DNA of 64,000 nucleotides from Nectonema munidae (Eukaryota; Nematomorpha; Nectonematoida; Nectonematidae), in the NCBI GenBank assembly GCA_030549495.1, contig JAUIRK010001043.1, positions 620,001 to 684,000 on the forward strand. Reading direction: 5' to 3'. Below the pieces are notes generated by a model that ran no database searches, was not told the origin of the DNA, and saw nothing but the letters and a program-made list of their open reading frames with translations. Shown here one piece after another: positions 60,440-64,000 of the stretch. Numbering within the stretch: position 1 is the stretch's first letter; each line of letters starts with the position of its first letter. The position numbers and the translations under genes were made by a program.

Positions 60440-61445
60440 GTAGTTCATCTTCTTTTCCTTCGCATGTTCCATTTTTTTCCAAATCCGATGACATGATCAA
60501 AAATAAAACACTTTATAAAATGCGCGAAATAGAAAGTGGGCAATTTTGCAATAACATCTGTTACTCTGAAATTTTCGATTCTCCTACATTATCTTCTTGA
60601 TCGCAATCTTTGTAAATGATATTAAAAGACATCCACATTAATTTTTTTAGTTCAGCATTAATTTTTTTTAATTATCTTTTAAAAAATGAAAAAAAAGATT
60701 TGAAATATTTTTTCCAATGTTCTCTCACGTAAGACAATGCCATCAATGATTTTTTTAAGAGATTACAAAAAACAATTAATTTAATTAAAATTTAACTTTT
60801 TGAATAAGTTTCAAAAAAATTTGTTGAGAAAAAATAAAGAAAAAATGTAATACCAACAACTATAAAATAAGATTTTATTCCCTAGAGGTTCCAACATCAT
60901 CCGATTTAATGACTACCAATCAATCGGTATGGCGTAAATAATAAGGGAACGATCAAATACTTTTCAACTTCTCTTAATATTTTCAAAAAATGCATTCATG
61001 CTCGAACATAACAAATTAAATTTTCAATGTTCTTGTTCTTGATAGCAACTACGCATCTCAATATAGCAGAGTAAAAAAACTTTCTATTTGAAACTGAATG
61101 AACACTTTCCTTTCCAAAAATGCCTAAGTTAGGGTGAGAAATTTTCGCTGCATCTTCACTGCAGCAGTAATGAGTATACGTAGTACCAGTCTCCATATGG
61201 TACTGCTGGTTCAATCAGTACGCTTTCACTTGGGCTTAACGAAGTAGCTTCTAATTCCCAGTTACAAGGCAGAGCCGAGCTATTTCTCCACTTTGCCAGT
61301 GTGTGTGTGTGAGGATGCAATTTTAGTGTGGGTGAGTGTGGAGATGTAACGTATGTATGTCGTTGATATTGATTTCTCTAATTATTATTTGAGCATGTGT
61401 GCCCTAGGTTTAACTTTAAAAAAGAAAGATGAAAGTTTGCCACAA
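60440..61445. other. ADSS: Probable ADSS intron 4, AT-rich
   Basis: Starts with GTAGTT after exon 4. Nothing is recognised apart from a short TG-rich tract around 61,300-61,350. Confidence 0.5.
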
Positions 61446-61791
61446 CAGTATTTAATATGTTGAGGAAAAATGCTAGTAGTATCGTTGAAAGATCGCATAA
61501 AAAATGAAGAAGTCAGGAGACGTAGCCTAGTAAGCTTTAGTGTTTTAAGTGTTATAGAAAAAAGGGTGGTATGGCCATGTACTAAGAATGAAAGAAGAGA
61601 ACATCGTTCGAAAAGCTTTTGATGAGACTGTAGTCGGAAAAAGAAAAAGGGGAAGACCTTGCAAGAGGTGGAAATATGGGCTCTTGGAAAAAATACACAC
61701 TCTCAGGTTAGAACAAGATGAAGCTGGGGATAGACGAAAATGGAGGCTCAAGATCATGGTCACCGACCTCCAACTTGGGGACAAGCTGTAG
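61446..61791 (+). pseudogene. LINE ORF2 C-terminal relic
   Basis: Plus-strand translation shows SLKDRIKNEEVRRRSLVSFS, then after a one-base frame change WYGHVLRMKEENIVRKAFDE, VVGKRKRGRPCKRW and a tail ending LQLGDKL at 61,789. The order RIxNExVRRR, W(Y/F)GHVxRM, GRPxxRW is the common C-terminal end of many animal non-LTR retrotransposon proteins, downstream of the RT. The RT itself is missing, so this is a 5'-truncated copy. It is a different family from the RNase H LINE at 43-48 kb. It lies in the presumed ADSS intron 4. Confidence 0.82.
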
Positions 61792-62767
61792 AAGAATTGT
61801 GTTGTAGGTCCGGATTCTTGTCAAGTGTGTCTCATTTGATGTATGCGTATGTGTTCTTTGATTTCTGTGTTTGTGTCTCATCTATGGAATGTTGAGGCCA
61901 TGATAAAATATCTTTGCAACAATGTAGATTTCTAATATAGAAATTGTTTCAACATCATATAACAAAAATCGCAGATGTCTTTAGCAGCACCCATTTACTG
62001 GGCATTTGCCTCACTTTGAGATATGACTCTCCATTGATTCCTGTCATTTTCCCGTGTTATCAAATGGTCGAGACACAGCATAAAATGTCTATGGCTAATT
62101 TTTTTGTATTAGCTTGAATTAATTGCGTAATCAATATTAGTAAATCCATATGGATATTTCTCCATTTAAGTGGATGTGTGCGAGTCATCGAGTTACATGA
62201 TCATTTTGGGAATAAACTTAGTTGTGTTCCTGACTTAAACTGATTCGCTTTATCGATCTAAATCTTCAGAAAAAATGGATTTATTCTGATTTATAAAGTG
62301 AGTACATGAAACTGACACACCATTTTAATTCTTAGTGCTAACTATTCCATTAAAAATTTTATCACATAAACTAACAATGAAAGTCTTTTTTTTTTGAAAA
62401 AAAGAAGATTGAAAATCATTTCATAAATAAAATAGGAAACAAAGTAATTCCTTTTTTAGTGAAAAGAGTACGAAACTCGGAATAATATATTTGTAATTAA
62501 GTGACGAACTTGAGAAATTTGTTTCAGAAGGAAACATTAAACTTCCTTCTTGAAAGAATTATTGATTTAGAGAGAAAGGAAATAATAAAATCCAATCATA
62601 TGTTAAAAAAAGTTAGTTGAACTCGAATTTAACTTTGAGGGGAGGAATTAATTCCAGTTAATTCTTATAGAAAATTTTAAGTGTTAATCCAAAACATACC
62701 AGCTGTTCTTATAGTATATTTCTCTATAATGCTTATATGTACTGTTATTGTTCTCGGTTAAATTCTT
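61792..62767. other. AT-rich DNA, possibly LINE 3' end then unassigned
   Basis: The first 200 bp (GTGTTGTAGGTCCGG, then TG-rich) may be the LINE's 3' untranslated region. Beyond that nothing is supported. Confidence 0.4.
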
Positions 62768-62910
62768 GGGGGCGGGAGTAAGATTGGTTAGATACTGGGT
62801 TTCGATAACTCAATGTCTTGGGTTCGATCCTGTAGCAAGCCTACTTTCTTCATAGTTCGATACAAGCGACGCAATTGTGCCTTCTCGATGAAAACACCCC
62901 AAAGTACCTT
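62768..62910 (+). mobile_element. tRNA-derived SINE, copy 4 (near full length)
   Basis: Plus strand: GGGGGCGGGAGTAAGATTGG, TTAGATACTGGGTTTCGATA, then a perfect B-box GGTTCGATCC at 62,821-62,830, then AGCAAGCCTACTTTC, ATAGTTCGATACAAGCGACG and TTCTCGATGAAAACACCCC. It is collinear with copy 1 over its whole length but in the opposite orientation, which is why both ends of the family can be drawn. Confidence 0.8.
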
Positions 62911-64000
62911 TATATGATATGTAGCGTTATCAAAGGGGAGAGGAATACCTTTAAAGGAAAAATCAATTTTAAAATAAGATTTTTTTAGGATATTTTACAT
63001 AAATTTATAGCATTAATATAAATTGAAGGGTTGTTCATCCAATTAATCATCTTTTTATGGCAGGGATGCCAATTTAATGGTGGTAGTGTTGCCATTATGA
63101 ATTTTAGAAAAATTCAAGATTAGAAAAATAAACCTACATTCTTTCTGCATTATTAAAATTATTATTATTTTTTATAAATATTTTACTTTAAAAGATTTAA
63201 ACAGTACCAAAGGATTTGGTTTGTGCAAGTAAAGCTTCTGAATCCATTATTGTTTAAACTTTAAAGTTTCGTACAAAGTGATTTAAACTTATGGATATAC
63301 GGAATCTAGACACCCTATCCACGAAGAAATAAAGAAGTTACAAAATGTGATAGAAATCTTTTTGAATCAGTAAACTACATTTTATCCATATCCTCCTCTA
63401 ATGTTAGAAACTACTGGTAAACAATTGAAAACCCCCAAAATTCAAACGTAAAAAACTAGAAACCAAGCATTTTATCGAGAAACCAAGTTCTTTTTTTTTT
63501 AAAAACCAAGAAATGGTATCCCTGTTGCGAATCCCCTGGTTGTAGTACTGTGTTTTGTATATCTTTATTAGCGATAACTTCCTCATGCTTGCCCCATTTG
63601 TCTCTTATTACTGATTGATCATGTTAAGTGTTTCATTCTCCCTTTTTTCACTGGTGTCTTGTGTGTGTTTTCCCTATGTGAGCTTGTGATCTTTGTTTAT
63701 TGAATTCTTTTCTTCGAGCGATTTGTATGCAGAGTTTTTAGGTGTGTTTACATGTTGCTCAAATTTCCAATCATCTTTTGTGATAACAAATTTTTTCCAA
63801 GTTTTACACGCCTTTTTTTAATATATTGATACAAAAACTTTTGTAAGCGTTTGATAAATATACTTCTCATATTTCTCAATTATGACATTTAATTTTTAAA
63901 GTTAATTTAATTAATTAAAGCTTTCTTTTCTTTGATGCAAAAAATATATACTGAAAAAATAACAGTATTTTTTATCATTCCGGTGGTGTATACTTTTTGA
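62911..64000. other. AT-rich DNA, nothing recognised
   Basis: No ADSS exon, repeat or RNA gene could be supported up to the right edge. Confidence 0.4.

Noticed and set aside
62768-62840. Functional tRNA gene
   Set aside because: A-box and B-box are present, but there is no convincing acceptor or anticodon stem, and the same sequence with a shared extra body occurs four times: a SINE.

Overview
This is AT-rich animal nuclear DNA, most likely from an invertebrate. The evidence is one spliced gene with GT-AG introns, together with piggyBac, hAT, pogo/Tigger, RNase H-type LINE and tRNA-derived SINE remains. The species cannot be fixed from the sequence. Bacterial features (operons, ribosome binding sites, CRISPR) are not expected and none were found.

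Left flank (1-5,610): an AT-rich ~148-bp tandem repeat runs off the left edge. It is followed by a small hAT-like MITE, a C/G-run tract, a minus-strand SINE, a triplicated ~170-bp repeat and the C-terminal part of a dead piggyBac transposase.

Centre (5,611-41,147): about 31 kb of one T-poor satellite family with a 31-bp monomer, interrupted by two copies of a ~2.3-kb AT-rich spacer. Each spacer carries the same truncated hAT element with the same 8-bp target duplication. The left part (to about 19.6 kb) is diverged and irregular. The right part (19.6-41.1 kb) is a near-identical higher-order array of 139 bp (four 31-mers plus a 15-bp fragment). It contains block duplications several kb long whose offsets change by whole numbers of 139-bp units. 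The array abuts the N-terminal part of a second, different dead piggyBac transposase on its right side. This hierarchical satellite is the most unusual object in the window.

Right flank (41,148-49,962): a SINE, then a hAT-like inverted-repeat shell (42,959-48,249) that encloses a decayed minus-strand LINE. The LINE has a zinc-knuckle ORF1 and an endonuclease/RT/RNase H ORF2.

Gene region (49,963-64,000): the first four coding exons of adenylosuccinate synthetase on the plus strand, with a 48-bp first intron and very long second and third introns. These introns hold a Tigger transposase relic, a SINE, a hAT-like MITE and simple repeats. The remaining exons lie beyond the right edge or were not recognised. 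A LINE C-terminal relic and a plus-strand SINE lie downstream of exon 4. ADSS is the only functional host gene I can support.
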